Assembly (NCBI RefSeq): GCF_020707265.1
Contig: NZ_JAJFEQ010000002.1
Location: forward strand, 434,001 to 498,000
Direction of reading: 5' to 3'
Origin: Massilia sp. IC2-477
Lineage (GTDB): Bacteria; Pseudomonadota; Gammaproteobacteria; Burkholderiales; Burkholderiaceae_D
Length of the DNA stretch: 64,000 bases
The position numbers were made by a program, and so were the translations under genes. Below, piece by piece: positions 51,182 through 60,665 of this stretch. The first letter of the stretch is position 1, and each line of letters begins with the position of its first letter. The notes under the pieces are model-generated. The model had not been told where the DNA came from. It was given only the letters and a program-made list of their open reading frames with translations, and ran no database searches.

Positions 51182-51206
51182 TTTCAACCACCATAAGGAG
51201 TTTTTC

Positions 51207-51389
51207 ATGAACACCATTACCTCTGCCATCAAAGCTTTTGTCGCTGATGAAGGCGGTGTGACGGCCATCGAATACGGCCTGATCGCTGCACTGGTCGGCG
51301 TCGCGATTGCAGGCGCAGCCACTGCGATGAGCACCGAGCTCAAAGGTATCTTCAACTACATCGGCACCGAGCTCAAGAAACGTCCTTGA
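51207..51389 (+). CDS. flp: Flp-family type IVb pilin, copy 2
   Basis: Pilin of 60 residues, nearly identical to copy 1 in the N-terminal helix (VADEGG-VTAIEYGLIAALVG) with Glu5 and Tyr6 after the cleavage Gly. The C-terminus is KGIFNYIGTELKKRP. SD AAGGAG (51195-51200). It ends just before a strong terminator, so pilins can be made in excess of the downstream assembly genes. The copies arose by duplication. Confidence 0.93.
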   Translation: MNTITSAIKAFVADEGGVTAIEYGLIAALVGVAIAGAATAMSTELKGIFNYIGTELKKRP

Positions 51390-51398
51390 TCGTTGCGC

Positions 51399-51438
51399 AA
51401 GCCCCCGGAGCCGTCCGGCCCCGGGGGCTTTTTTTTTG
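51399..51438 (+). terminator. Rho-independent terminator after the pilins
   Basis: Arms AAGCCCCCGG (51399-51408) and CCGGGGGCTT (51421-51430) are perfect complements and are followed directly by a run of eight T. The stop-and-read-through pattern would lower expression of the assembly genes relative to pilin. Confidence 0.88.
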
Positions 51439-51449
51439 GGGAGCGAACC

Positions 51450-51968
51450 ATGCTTGTCGCACCTTATCTCGATACGCTGCTGTTGCTGCTGGTCGCCGCT
51501 GCGGCGATCAATGACCTGGTCAGCCGGCGCATCCCGAATCTGCTTCTACTGGCCGGCCTGGTCGGCGCACTGGTCCTGCACGCGATCTCGCCGGATCCTG
51601 CCGGCGCCCTGCTGGCCTGTCTCGGCGGCGCCCTGCTGGGTTTGCTGTTGTTCCTGCCCTTCTACCTGCTGCGCAGCATGGCCGCCGGCGACGTCAAGAT
51701 GATGGCCACGGTGGGCGCATTCACGGGCCCGGCCGTCGCCTTCCACATTGCAATCATCGCCTGGTGCGCCGGCGGCGTCATGGCCCTCGCCATCATCGTT
51801 TTCCGGGGGCGGCTGCGGCTGGCGCTGGCGAACCTGGGGGGCATCGTGCGGCGCGCCGTCTGGCGCTTGCCTAGAGGCGACGCGGCGGCGGAAAGCGTCG
51901 GGTCGATGCCGTATGGCGTGGCGATCGCGGCCGGCACGATCTACGTTTTGCTGAGCAGCCAGGCTTGA
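51450..51968 (+). CDS. cpaA: Prepilin peptidase, CpaA/TadV type
   Basis: A24-family membrane aspartic protease of 172 residues that cleaves Flp prepilins. The two catalytic Asp residues are in INDLVSRRIPN and AAGDVKMMA. Hydrophobic helices fill the remainder (about five). The start ATG 51450, with SD GGGGAG just after the terminator, is preferred to the longer frame from 51393, which would run through the terminator hairpin. It lacks the N-terminal methylase domain of PilD, as usual for TadV. Confidence 0.92.
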   Translation: MLVAPYLDTLLLLLVAAAAINDLVSRRIPNLLLLAGLVGALVLHAISPDPAGALLACLGGALLGLLLFLPFYLLRSMAAGDVKMMATVGAFTGPAVAFHIAIIAWCAGGVMALAIIVFRGRLRLALANLGGIVRRAVWRLPRGDAAAESVGSMPYGVAIAAGTIYVLLSSQA

Positions 51969-52081
51969 CATTTTCTCCATGTCTTCTTCCTTGCTGACCG
52001 TCAAATGGCGCAAGGAAGCTGATGGCTAGAATCAATTTAACAAGTGTAAGAAATATCCGCACCCCCGCAGGAGGTTTCCCT

Positions 52082-53464
52082 ATGGAAGTGTTATCAGCGT
52101 GCTCGCCGCCGGCCGTCCCCGAAGGACGGCTTGCGAACGGCGGCGGGCCCGACAGCGAGCCGGGGCCCATCCTGCCGCGCCAGCCGCGCACCGTGCGCGA
52201 CACCGGCCTCGAACCCCGTTTCGTCATCGCCCTGGTGGTCAAGACTTTGCACGCAAGCGGCAAGACCCCGCTCTCGCTGCTGACCGGCCGCCTGCGCCTG
52301 TCGATCAGCGTAGTGCGCGAAGTGCTGCAGCAGCTGGTCGCGGAGCAGCAGGCCGAAGTGGCCTGGTGCGGCGATTCCGACATCGACGTGCATTACCAGC
52401 TGACCGCCTTCGGCCAGCGCGCCGCCGCCGAGTACCTGGCCGAATCGCGCTACGTCGGTCCGGCGCCGGTGGCGCTGACAATCTACCGCACGATGGTCGA
52501 ACGCCAGTCGCTGCGCCATCCGGATGCCCCGCGCGTCACGCCCGCCGGCCTGAAGGCCGTGCTGGCGGAGGACGGGATCGAACCCGCGGTGCGCGAGCTG
52601 ATCGGCGCGGCGCTGCATTCGAACCGTCCGCTGATGCTGTATGGCCCGTCCGGCAGCGGCAAGACCACCCTGGCCCACCGCTTCGCGCGGCTGCGCCCGG
52701 ACCCGGTCGCGGTTCCCTATGCGGTGCTGGTCAATCACGAGATCGTGCAGGTGTATGACCCGACCCTGCATGCGGCGCCGCTGCAGCCGCGCCTGGCGGA
52801 AGAGCGGCGCAGCTGCGACGCGCGCTGGGCCCTGTGCCAGCGTCCGCTGGTGCACGTCGGCGCCGAGCTGGCGCGCGACATGCTCGAGCTGCGCAGCGAC
52901 GCCCCCAGCGGCGTGCTGTGCGCACCGCCGCACCTGCTGGCCAACAACGGCCTGCTGGTGCTCGACGACCTCGGCCGCCAGCGCGTGCCGGCCGCGGAGG
53001 TGGTGCAGCGCTGGCTGGGAGCGCTCGAGCGCGGCGTCGACCATGTCGCGGTTCCCGGCGGCGCCAGCCACGCGCTGCCGTTCGACGTCGCGCTGGTGCT
53101 GGCCACCAGCCTGGCGCCCGAATCGGTCCTCGACGAATCCTGCCTGCGCCGCATCGGCTACCGGATCGCGCTCGGTCCGTTGTCGGAAGCGGCCTACCGC
53201 GCCCTGGTGTGGCGCCAGTGCCGGCTGCGCGGCATCGAGCCCGACGAACACACGATCGACTACCTGATCAACGAACTGCACCGCCGCACCCGGCGTCCAC
53301 TGCTCGCAGCCTGGCCTCATGAGCTGCTGTCGCGGATCGCCGATTTCGCCGGCTTTGCCGGCCGCGAGCCGCGTTTCGACGCGGACAGCGTGGCCCAGGC
53401 CTGGAGCAGCCTGTTCGGCCCCAGGGCGGCACTGGAGCCAAGCAACCTGGGAGAGATGCGATGA
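52082..53464 (+). CDS. Winged-helix AAA ATPase of the Tad locus
   Basis: Protein of 460 residues. Residues 40-110 look like a winged helix (LTGRLRLSISVVREVLQQLVAEQQ), then an AAA-type ATPase with Walker A GPSGSGKTT near residue 190 and Walker B NGLLVLDDLGRQ near 297. The C-terminal part resembles helical lid domains. Its role is unknown; it recurs in betaproteobacterial Tad loci, from memory. The start at 52082 is supported by an excellent SD AGGAGG seven bases upstream; the earlier ATG 52022 is weaker. Its stop overlaps the cpaB start (ATGA). Confidence 0.85.
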   Translation: MEVLSACSPPAVPEGRLANGGGPDSEPGPILPRQPRTVRDTGLEPRFVIALVVKTLHASGKTPLSLLTGRLRLSISVVREVLQQLVAEQQAEVAWCGDSDIDVHYQLTAFGQRAAAEYLAESRYVGPAPVALTIYRTMVERQSLRHPDAPRVTPAGLKAVLAEDGIEPAVRELIGAALHSNRPLMLYGPSGSGKTTLAHRFARLRPDPVAVPYAVLVNHEIVQVYDPTLHAAPLQPRLAEERRSCDARWALCQRPLVHVGAELARDMLELRSDAPSGVLCAPPHLLANNGLLVLDDLGRQRVPAAEVVQRWLGALERGVDHVAVPGGASHALPFDVALVLATSLAPESVLDESCLRRIGYRIALGPLSEAAYRALVWRQCRLRGIEPDEHTIDYLINELHRRTRRPLLAAWPHELLSRIADFAGFAGREPRFDADSVAQAWSSLFGPRAALEPSNLGEMR

Positions 53465-54321
53465 AAAACAAGCGTGCCGTGATCGTGATGACTCTCGCGA
53501 TCCTGTTCGGACTGGCAGCCGTGGTGATGGCCTCGAAATGGCTGCTGACGCAACCCGCGGCCACTGCCAGCAAGATCGTGGTGGCGGCTTCCGACATCAG
53601 CCTCGGGCAGCGCCTGACGCCCGAGATGCTCAAGCTGGTCGAGTGGCCGGCCCACAGCGTGCCGAAAGGCGCGTTCGACGATCCGCAGAAGCTGAGCGGC
53701 CGGGTGATCAAGACCAGCATCCTGATGGGCGACCCCGTGAGCGAAGCCAAGCTGGCGCCGGCCGGCACCCTGGGCGGGCTGTCGGCCCTGATCACCGAAG
53801 GCAAGCGGGCCATCACGGTCCGCGTCAACGATGTGATCGGCGTGGCCGGCTTCGCACTGCCGGGCAACTACGTGGACATCATCGTCAGCACCGAGACCGA
53901 GCCGCCGCCCCAGGCCCAGGGCCAGGCCGCCGGCCCGCGCCAGCAGAGCATCTCGAAGATCGTGCTGGAACGGATCCTGGTGCTGGCCGTGGCGCAGGAA
54001 GTCAACCGCGACGATTCCAAGCCGAAGGTGGTGAACGCCGTCACGCTCGAGGTCACGCCCGAGCAGGCCGAGCAGCTCGACCTGGCCCGCAGCGTCGGCA
54101 CCCTGTCGCTGGCGCTGCGCAACCAGGTCGACCCGGCCGCGGCGCAGACCGCCGGCGCCACCAAGCAGAACCTGCTGCCGGCCGCCACGCCGCTGCGGCC
54201 GGTGGCGATGCCGGTGCCGGCTCCGCGGCCGCGCCTGCAGACCCCGCGTCCGGCGCCGGCGCCGCAACGCGAGTGCGTCAAGGTCATCAATGGCCTGCAC
54301 GCTTCCCAGGAATGCTTCTGA
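53461..54321 (+). CDS. cpaB: Flp pilus assembly protein CpaB (RcpC)
   Basis: Protein of 286 residues with an N-terminal membrane anchor (VIVMTLAILFGLAAVVMA) and an SAF domain (KIVVAASDISLGQRLTPEML) followed by the RcpC/CpaB conserved block (AITVRVNDVIGVAGFALPGNYVD). It should sit in the periplasm beside the secretin and stabilise or gate it. The C-terminal tail is Pro/Ala-rich. Start overlaps the ATPase stop by four bases. Confidence 0.93.
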   Translation: MKNKRAVIVMTLAILFGLAAVVMASKWLLTQPAATASKIVVAASDISLGQRLTPEMLKLVEWPAHSVPKGAFDDPQKLSGRVIKTSILMGDPVSEAKLAPAGTLGGLSALITEGKRAITVRVNDVIGVAGFALPGNYVDIIVSTETEPPPQAQGQAAGPRQQSISKIVLERILVLAVAQEVNRDDSKPKVVNAVTLEVTPEQAEQLDLARSVGTLSLALRNQVDPAAAQTAGATKQNLLPAATPLRPVAMPVPAPRPRLQTPRPAPAPQRECVKVINGLHASQECF

Positions 54322-54346
54322 CCCCTCTTGAACCGGGATGGACGCC

Positions 54347-55801
54347 ATGAACAGTCGCTTCAATTTCGCACAGCTCGCCGCTGGCCTGGCGCTGGCCGCC
54401 AGTACGCCCGCCCACGCCGCCCCTGCCGCTCCCGCCGCCATGACGCTCAACCTGGGTAAATCGACCATGCTGCGCCTGCCCGAGAAGGTCGCCCACCGCA
54501 GCGTCGGCAATCCCGACATCGTGCAGGCGATGCTCGTGGCGCCGGACACGCTCTACATCGCCGGCATCGACGTCGGCAGCACCAACATGATCGTGCAGGG
54601 CAGGAGCGGCTTGTGCAGCGTGATCGACATCGTCGTCGCGATGGATCCGGCCGGCCTCCAGGCCACCCTGGCCGCCGTCATGCCCGACGAGAAGAACATC
54701 CGAGTGTCCGCCGCCGCCGATTCGCTGGTGCTGAGCGGTAGCGTCAGCGACAGCGCGGTGATTGCCCGCGCCGTGGAACTGGCCGGCGCCTACGTGCAGC
54801 GCCCGCTGCGCCAGCTGACGGCGGCCGGAGGCAAGGACAACGAGGGGGTGCTCGCTCCCGGCGGCAATGCCGGCGGCGGGGCTTCCGCCGCCACTGCCCG
54901 CGTGATCAACCTGCTGAGCGTGAGCGCGCCGCAGCAGGTGCAGCTCGAAGTCAAGATCGCCGAGGTGTCCAAGACCCTGCTCGAGCGCTTGGAGGCGAAG
55001 ACCCGCTTCAGCTTCGGCGGCGGCAGCTGGACCACCACGCTGGTGTCGAACTTCCTGAGCGGCCGCACGCTGCCGGGCGAGGAGACGCTGTCGACCAGGG
55101 GCGGGCGGCTGGTGGGCGACGCCAACAAGCAGGACAGCGTGGTGCGCGTGCTGGCCGAGCCGAACGTGCTGGCGATCAGCGGCCAGGAAGGCACCTTCCT
55201 GGCGGGCGGCAAGTTCTACATCCCGGTGGCCCAGGACGACAGGAAGATCACGCTCGAGGAAAAGGAATTTGGCGTCGGCCTGCGCTTCACCCCGACCGTG
55301 CTGGCGGGCGGGCGCATCAACCTGAAAGTGGCGCCCGAGGTGTCGGAGCTGTCGCGCGAAGGGATCGGCATCTCGGCCGGCGGCCTCACCGGCAGCGCCA
55401 TCCTGCCGGTCGTGACCACGCGCCGCGCCAGCACCACCGTGCAGCTGTACGACGGCCAGAGCTTCGCCATCGGGGGACTGGTCAGGAACAACCTGGTGGC
55501 CAACCTGGAAGGCCTGCCGATGCTGGGCGAAGTGCCGATCCTGGGCGCGCTGTTCCGCAGCACCGACTACCAGCAGGACCGCACCGAACTGGTGTTCGTG
55601 ATCACGGCGCGCCTGGTCAAGCCGATCCCGGGCGCCGGCTACTCGCTGCCGACCGACAAGATGGGTGTCCCCACGCGGGCCGAGATGCTGCTCGGCGGCC
55701 GGCTCGAAGGGACGGCGCCCGCCGCCACCACAGCGGCGGCGTCCACCCCGCAGCCGGCGGCGCCTGTCGCGCAGACTAGCGCCGGCTTCGAACTCAAATA
55801 G
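54347..55801 (+). CDS. cpaC: Tad secretin CpaC (RcpA)
   Basis: Outer-membrane secretin of 484 residues: signal peptide (LAAGLALAASTPAHA), a BON/pilus-N-like periplasmic domain (VAHRSVGNPDIVQA, VDVGSTNMIV), and the secretin core (ISVSAPQQVQLEVKIAEVSK and FRSTDYQQDRTELVFVITARLVKPI). It forms the pilus channel. Start at 54347 is chosen for its GGATGG SD-like sequence; 54338, three codons earlier, is possible. Lies 25 bases after cpaB. Confidence 0.93.
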   Translation: MNSRFNFAQLAAGLALAASTPAHAAPAAPAAMTLNLGKSTMLRLPEKVAHRSVGNPDIVQAMLVAPDTLYIAGIDVGSTNMIVQGRSGLCSVIDIVVAMDPAGLQATLAAVMPDEKNIRVSAAADSLVLSGSVSDSAVIARAVELAGAYVQRPLRQLTAAGGKDNEGVLAPGGNAGGGASAATARVINLLSVSAPQQVQLEVKIAEVSKTLLERLEAKTRFSFGGGSWTTTLVSNFLSGRTLPGEETLSTRGGRLVGDANKQDSVVRVLAEPNVLAISGQEGTFLAGGKFYIPVAQDDRKITLEEKEFGVGLRFTPTVLAGGRINLKVAPEVSELSREGIGISAGGLTGSAILPVVTTRRASTTVQLYDGQSFAIGGLVRNNLVANLEGLPMLGEVPILGALFRSTDYQQDRTELVFVITARLVKPIPGAGYSLPTDKMGVPTRAEMLLGGRLEGTAPAATTAAASTPQPAAPVAQTSAGFELK

Positions 55802-55810
55802 GAGACTACC

Positions 55811-56098
55811 GTGAAGACGATCCGCTTGATGTCGCTGGCGCTCACGCTGGCCTCCCTTGGCGCCGGGCTGCAGGGCTGCGCGCAGACGACGCCGCAGTGG
55901 GACCGGCAGTTCGGCACGGCCACCCGCGACAACCTGGCCGCCCAGGTGCTCGACCCCGCCGCCGCGGCCAACAGGAATCCGGCCACCGGCATCGACGGCC
56001 GCGCGGCGAAGGGTGCGCACGACCGCTACCAGCAGAGTTTCGCACAGCCGGAAAGCGCGCCGCCGGCACTCATCATCAGCTCCAGCAGCGCGCGCTGA
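55811..56098 (+). CDS. Short CpaD-like pilus lipoprotein
   Basis: Lipoprotein of 95 residues: lipobox LQGC with Cys23, then TTPQWDRQFGTATRDNLAAQVLDP, which matches the conserved C-terminal block of CpaD (FGxAT..NLAAQVxDP). The bulk of full-length CpaD (about 220 residues) is missing, so this is a minimal form rather than an obvious truncation, since it has its own SD and lipobox. GTG 55811 follows SD GGAG by six bases. It probably acts as a pilotin or partner for the secretin. Confidence 0.8.
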   Translation: MKTIRLMSLALTLASLGAGLQGCAQTTPQWDRQFGTATRDNLAAQVLDPAAAANRNPATGIDGRAAKGAHDRYQQSFAQPESAPPALIISSSSAR

Positions 56099-56146
56099 AC
56101 GCGCCGCTGTCCTTCCGAACCGTCGGAGTTCCCACGAGGCTCGCCC

Positions 56147-57322
56147 ATGAAAGCGCTACTCATCAGCCGTGACAGCCAGCTCTACGCGGAAATCGCGTCG
56201 CAGGGCGCTGCGCGCGTCCCGCCGCTGAACCTTGGCGCCGTCCGCGCCAGCCTGCGCGAAGCGCTCGACCGGCCGGAATCCGACAGTCCGCAACTGGTCA
56301 TCGTCGACGCCACCGACACCGGTCCTTCCGAGGTGGCGCTGCTCGAGCGCCTCGGGCGCCAGTATCCCGAAGCCCACCTGATGCTGCTGACCGACCAGCA
56401 CCAGCCGGATCTCCTGATCCACGCCATGCGCGCCGGGGTGCGCGAAGTGCTGCAGCTGCCGCTGGTGCACCGGGCCTTCCACGAGTCGATGGACCGGATC
56501 TCGGCCGCGGCCGGGGTGTCGGGCATGCGCGACGGGAAGATCCTGGCCTTCATCGCCTGCAAGGGCGGCAGCGGGGCCACCTTCATCTCGACCAACTTCG
56601 GCTATGCGCTGGCGACGCTGGCCGCCAAGAAGGTCCTCTTGATCGACCTGCACGGGCAGTTCGGCGACGCGGCGCTGTACGTGTCCGACCAGAAGCCGAC
56701 CATGACCCTGTCGGACGTCTGCGCCCAGATCTCGCGCGTGGACGGCCCCTTTCTCGAATCCTGCCTGGTGCACGTCACCCCGGGTTTCGGGGTGCTGGCG
56801 GCGGCCGACGACGCCGGCCACGCCAGGGAGGCCAAGCCGGAGCACATCGACACCATCCTGCGTGTCGCGCGCCAGCACTACGACTACGTGCTGCTCGACG
56901 TCGGCCGCCAGATCGACGCGGTGTCGCTGCGTGCGCTGGACATCACCGACACCATCTATCCGGTACTGCAGCTGGCCTTGCCCGACATCCGCGACGCGCG
57001 CCGCCTGCTCGACATCTTCCGCTCGCTCGGCTACGTGCTCGACCACATCCGCCTGATCGTGAACCGCTACGAGAAGGGCGGCAAGCTGCGCCTGCAGGAC
57101 CTGCATGCGGCGCTCGGCTGCGAGGTGATGCATACCTTCCCCAATGATTATGTCGCCGTCACCGACTCGGTCAACCAGGGCGTGCCGGTGCTGCAGCTGT
57201 CGCGCTCGAGCGCGGCCGCGCGCAGCCTGGCCGACATGGTCGAACTGGTGACCACCCGCCGCGTCCAGGAGAGCAGGGGACTGCTCGACCGCCTGTTCGG
57301 ACGCGGCGAATCCGAGGCCTGA
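56147..57322 (+). CDS. cpaE: Pilus assembly ATPase-like protein CpaE/TadZ
   Basis: ParA/MinD-type protein of 391 residues with a response-regulator-like N-terminus (LVIVDATD, LMLLTDQHQPDLLIHAMRAGVREVL) and a ParA-type domain. The deviant Walker A reads KGGSGATFIS instead of KGGxGK(S/T), so the second lysine is replaced by Ala; TadZ proteins are known to have degenerate sites in some lineages. It should localise the Tad machine to the cell pole. Followed by cpaF after 45 bases. Confidence 0.93.
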   Translation: MKALLISRDSQLYAEIASQGAARVPPLNLGAVRASLREALDRPESDSPQLVIVDATDTGPSEVALLERLGRQYPEAHLMLLTDQHQPDLLIHAMRAGVREVLQLPLVHRAFHESMDRISAAAGVSGMRDGKILAFIACKGGSGATFISTNFGYALATLAAKKVLLIDLHGQFGDAALYVSDQKPTMTLSDVCAQISRVDGPFLESCLVHVTPGFGVLAAADDAGHAREAKPEHIDTILRVARQHYDYVLLDVGRQIDAVSLRALDITDTIYPVLQLALPDIRDARRLLDIFRSLGYVLDHIRLIVNRYEKGGKLRLQDLHAALGCEVMHTFPNDYVAVTDSVNQGVPVLQLSRSSAAARSLADMVELVTTRRVQESRGLLDRLFGRGESEA

Positions 57323-57367
57323 GCCGGCGGCCAACCACACGATCGAATGCACTAGCGGGAGCCAACC

Positions 57368-58711
57368 ATGTCACTACGCGAACGCCTTGTCAGCTCCGGC
57401 CAGGAGCGCGAACCGAGCGTGCTGCCGGTCGAAGCCGGCAACCAGGCCTACCAGGAACTGAAGAAACTGATGCACCAGATGATCCTGGACCGCATCGACC
57501 TGGAGCGCCTGAAACGCCTCACCGCGGAGCAGTTCAAGCACGAACTGGCGCTGCTGATCCAGCGCATCATCGAGGAAGAGCGCATCGTCCTGAACCAGCA
57601 CGAGCGCCACCACCTGGTGCTCGACATCCAGCACGAGATGCTCGGCTTCGGCCCGCTCGAACCGCTGCTGAACGACCCGAGCGTGTCCGACATCCTGGTC
57701 AATACTGCCAGCAAGGTCTATGTCGAACGGCGCGGCAAGCTCGAGCTCACCGACATCACCTTCCACGACAATGCCCACCTGATGAAGATCATCGAGAAGA
57801 TCGTCTCGCGCGTGGGCCGCCGCGTGGACGAGTCGAGCCCGATGGTCGACGCGCGCCTGCCGGACGGCTCGCGCGTGAATGCGATCATCCCGCCGCTGGC
57901 GGTGGACGGGCCGCTGCTGTCGATCCGGCGCTTCGGCACCAGCCCGCTGACGGTGCAGAACCTGCTCGACTACAAGAGCCTGACGCCGCCGATGGTGCGG
58001 GTGCTGGAAAGCCTGGGCGTGGCCAAGGTGAACATCCTGATTTCCGGCGGCACCGGCAGCGGCAAGACCACGCTGCTCAACCTGATTTCCGGCTTCATCC
58101 CGTCCAACGAGCGGGTGGTGACGATCGAGGACGCGGCCGAGCTGCAGCTGCGCCAGCCGCACGTGGTGCGCCTCGAGACCCGGCCGCCCAACATCGAAGG
58201 CAAGGGCGAGGTGACCCAGCGCGCCCTGGTGCGCAATGCGCTGCGCATGCGCCCCGACCGCATCATCCTGGGCGAGGTGCGCGGCGCCGAAGCGCTCGAC
58301 ATGCTGCAGGCGATGAACACCGGCCACGAAGGCTCGCTCGCGACGATCCACTCGAACACCCCGCGCGATGCGCTGGCGCGGCTGGAGAACATGGTCAGCA
58401 TGGCCGGCGTGAGCCTGACCGCGCGCGCGATCCGCCAGCAGATCGTGTCGGCGGTGACGGTGGTGGTGCAGGCCACGCGCCTGACCGACGGCACCCGCAA
58501 GCTGGTCAGCCTGCAGGAAATCACCGGCATGGAAGGCGACGTCATCTCGATGCAGGAGATCTTCCGCTTCGAGCAGAGCGGCGTCGATACGGACGGCAAG
58601 GTGCAGGGCCGCTTCAGCGCCACCGGGGTGCGCCCGCGCTTTGCCGACCGCCTGAAGATGTATGGCGTGCCGGTGCCCGAAGACACCTTCGATCCCGACC
58701 GGGTCTTCTAG
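57368..58711 (+). CDS. cpaF: Tad pilus assembly ATPase CpaF/TadA
   Basis: Type II/IV secretion ATPase of 447 residues that powers pilus extension and retraction. Walker [10 protein letters not shown] includes Lys233, Walker B is RIILGEVRG with Glu303, and the His box [15 protein letters not shown] is intact. The N-terminal 90 residues are the TadA-specific helical domain. SD GGGAG precedes ATG 57368. Family-typical length and fully conserved motifs argue it is active. Confidence 0.96.
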   Translation: MSLRERLVSSGQEREPSVLPVEAGNQAYQELKKLMHQMILDRIDLERLKRLTAEQFKHELALLIQRIIEEERIVLNQHERHHLVLDIQHEMLGFGPLEPLLNDPSVSDILVNTASKVYVERRGKLELTDITFHDNAHLMKIIEKIVSRVGRRVDESSPMVDARLPDGSRVNAIIPPLAVDGPLLSIRRFGTSPLTVQNLLDYKSLTPPMVRVLESLGVAKVNILISGGTGSGKTTLLNLISGFIPSNERVVTIEDAAELQLRQPHVVRLETRPPNIEGKGEVTQRALVRNALRMRPDRIILGEVRGAEALDMLQAMNTGHEGSLATIHSNTPRDALARLENMVSMAGVSLTARAIRQQIVSAVTVVVQATRLTDGTRKLVSLQEITGMEGDVISMQEIFRFEQSGVDTDGKVQGRFSATGVRPRFADRLKMYGVPVPEDTFDPDRVF

Positions 58712-58724
58712 GACAGGAGGGAGC

Positions 58725-59702
58725 ATGGACGCACTGTTCTACGCTTTTGTCGTGTTTCTGTTTGCGGCGGTGATCCTCGCGATCGAGGGCACCTATCTGT
58801 GGTGGGTCGGAACCCACGGCAAGGCGGCGCGGCGGGTGGCGCGGCGCCTGCAGACCATGTCCGGTTCGCCCGGCCGCAGCGGCGAACGGATCTCGATCCT
58901 CAAGCAGCGGCCCTACAGCCGCAACGCGGTGTTCGACCGGCTGCTGCACCGGCTGGGACTGGCGAACCGGATCGATGCGCTGCTGGTGCAGGCCGGGGTC
59001 GCGATCTCGGTGGCGCAGTTCCTGGCCTGGTCGGTCGGCTGCATGGCGGCGGTCTCGCTGCTGGCGCTGTCCTGGCCGCTGCCGCTGGCGGCGCGGGTGC
59101 TGCTGGCCGTCCTCGGACTGGCGGCCCCGTGGATGCTGGTGCGGCGGGCACGCACGCGCCGCCTGATCCACATCGAACGCCAGCTGCCCGAAGCCGCCGA
59201 CTTCATCGCGCGCGCCCTGCGCGCCGGCCATTCGTTCAGCAATGTGCTGCAAATCGTCGGCAACGAGCTGCCGGAGCCGCTCAGCGGCGAATTCCGCATC
59301 GCGCGCGAGGAGATCAACTACGGCGTGCCGATCAACGAGGCCCTGCATGCCATGGCCGCGCGCATCCCGCTGACCGACCTGCGCTACCTGATCATCGCGG
59401 TGCTGATCCAGCGCGACTCCGGCGGCAACCTGGCCGAAATCCTGGGCAACATCAGCCAGATCATCCGCGCGCGCCTGAAGCTGGTCGCGCACGTGCGCGT
59501 GCTGTCGGCGGAAGGGCGGATGTCGGCCTGGATCCTCGGGCTGCTGCCGTTCGCCGTGGCCGGCATGATGCTGCTGACGAACCCGCAGTACCTCAGCCTG
59601 CTCTGGACCGACCCGCTCGGCGTGCGCATGCTGTGGTACGCGGCCGCCATGCTGGTGTTCGGCTTCGTCTGGCTGCGCAAGATCATCCGTATCCGGATCT
59701 GA
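58725..59702 (+). CDS. tadB: Tad pilus inner-membrane protein TadB
   Basis: T2SSF-domain membrane protein of 325 residues. Hydrophobic helices are near residues 5-25, 97-145, and at the C-terminus; the cytoplasmic T2SSF domain lies between (QLPEAADFIARALRAGHSF, QRDSGGNLAEILGNI). It forms the inner-membrane platform with TadC. Start ATG 58725 with SD AGGAGG (58715-58720) is preferred to the longer frame from 58662, which overlaps cpaF. Confidence 0.94.
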   Translation: MDALFYAFVVFLFAAVILAIEGTYLWWVGTHGKAARRVARRLQTMSGSPGRSGERISILKQRPYSRNAVFDRLLHRLGLANRIDALLVQAGVAISVAQFLAWSVGCMAAVSLLALSWPLPLAARVLLAVLGLAAPWMLVRRARTRRLIHIERQLPEAADFIARALRAGHSFSNVLQIVGNELPEPLSGEFRIAREEINYGVPINEALHAMAARIPLTDLRYLIIAVLIQRDSGGNLAEILGNISQIIRARLKLVAHVRVLSAEGRMSAWILGLLPFAVAGMMLLTNPQYLSLLWTDPLGVRMLWYAAAMLVFGFVWLRKIIRIRI

Positions 59703-59709
59703 GGCCATC

Positions 59710-60648
59710 ATGACTTCTTCCCAACTCCTGTTCCTGCTCGTCGTCCTGTGCGTCGTCTTCGCCATCGCGGGGCTCGGCCTGGCGCTGTTCGCACCGCTGG
59801 CGCTGCGCGGTCGCCTGCGCCACTTCCTCGGCAGCGCCGAACCGAGCCAGCTCGAGGCCGGCGGCTGGACCGAGCGCGTGGCGGCCATCGCCAAGCCCCT
59901 GAGCAAACTCTCGGTTCCCGAAGAGGGCTGGGAAAAGTCGAACCTGCGCACGCGCTTCATGAACGCCGGCTGGCGCAACCCGTCCGCCCCCACGCTCTAC
60001 TTCGCATCGAAGACCGGGCTGGCGCTGCTGCTGCCGGCGCTGGTGGCGCCAGTGTCCCTGGTCTATCCCGCCGCGCTCGGCGGCACCCGCCTGATGGCGC
60101 TGCTGCTGTTCACGGCGGCGTTCGGCTACTACCTGCCGAACATCGTCCTCGAGCGCCTCGTGCAGCGGCGCCGGCGCGAGATCTTCGAGACCATCCCCGA
60201 TGCCCTCGACCTGCTGACGGTCTGCGTCGAAGCGGGCCTGAGCCTGGAGCGCGCGATGGTCAAGGTGGCCGCCGAAATCCATATCAAGAGCCTGGCGCTG
60301 GCGCAGGAACTGCAGATCGTGCTGATGGAGATGCGCGCCGGCTTCACCAAGGAAAAAGCGCTGCGCAATTTCGCGCTGCGTTCCGGGGTCGAGGACGTGG
60401 ACACCCTGGTGGCGATGCTGATCCAGTCCGAGCGCTTCGGCACCAGCGTCGGCGATTCCCTGCGCGTGCATTCCGAAAACCTGCGCTACAAGCGGCGCAT
60501 GATGGCCGAGGAATGCGCCGCCAAGATCGGACTGAAACTGCTGTTCCCCCTGATCTTCTGCATTTTCCCGACGCTGATGATGGTGCTGCTCGGCCCCGCG
60601 GCCATCCAGCTGATGCAGACCCTGCCCAACCTGCCCGGCATGCAATGA
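59710..60648 (+). CDS. tadC: Tad pilus inner-membrane protein TadC
   Basis: Paralogous T2SSF protein of 312 residues with a similar helix layout (N-terminal helix SSQLLFLLVVLCVVFAIAGL) and the T2SSF block (ETIPDALDLLTVCVEAGLSLERA). Works with TadB. Eight bases after tadB; its stop overlaps the earliest in-frame ATG of the next gene. Confidence 0.94.
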   Translation: MTSSQLLFLLVVLCVVFAIAGLGLALFAPLALRGRLRHFLGSAEPSQLEAGGWTERVAAIAKPLSKLSVPEEGWEKSNLRTRFMNAGWRNPSAPTLYFASKTGLALLLPALVAPVSLVYPAALGGTRLMALLLFTAAFGYYLPNIVLERLVQRRRREIFETIPDALDLLTVCVEAGLSLERAMVKVAAEIHIKSLALAQELQIVLMEMRAGFTKEKALRNFALRSGVEDVDTLVAMLIQSERFGTSVGDSLRVHSENLRYKRRMMAEECAAKIGLKLLFPLIFCIFPTLMMVLLGPAAIQLMQTLPNLPGMQ

Positions 60649-60665
60649 AGCCGATGGAGCCTGTC

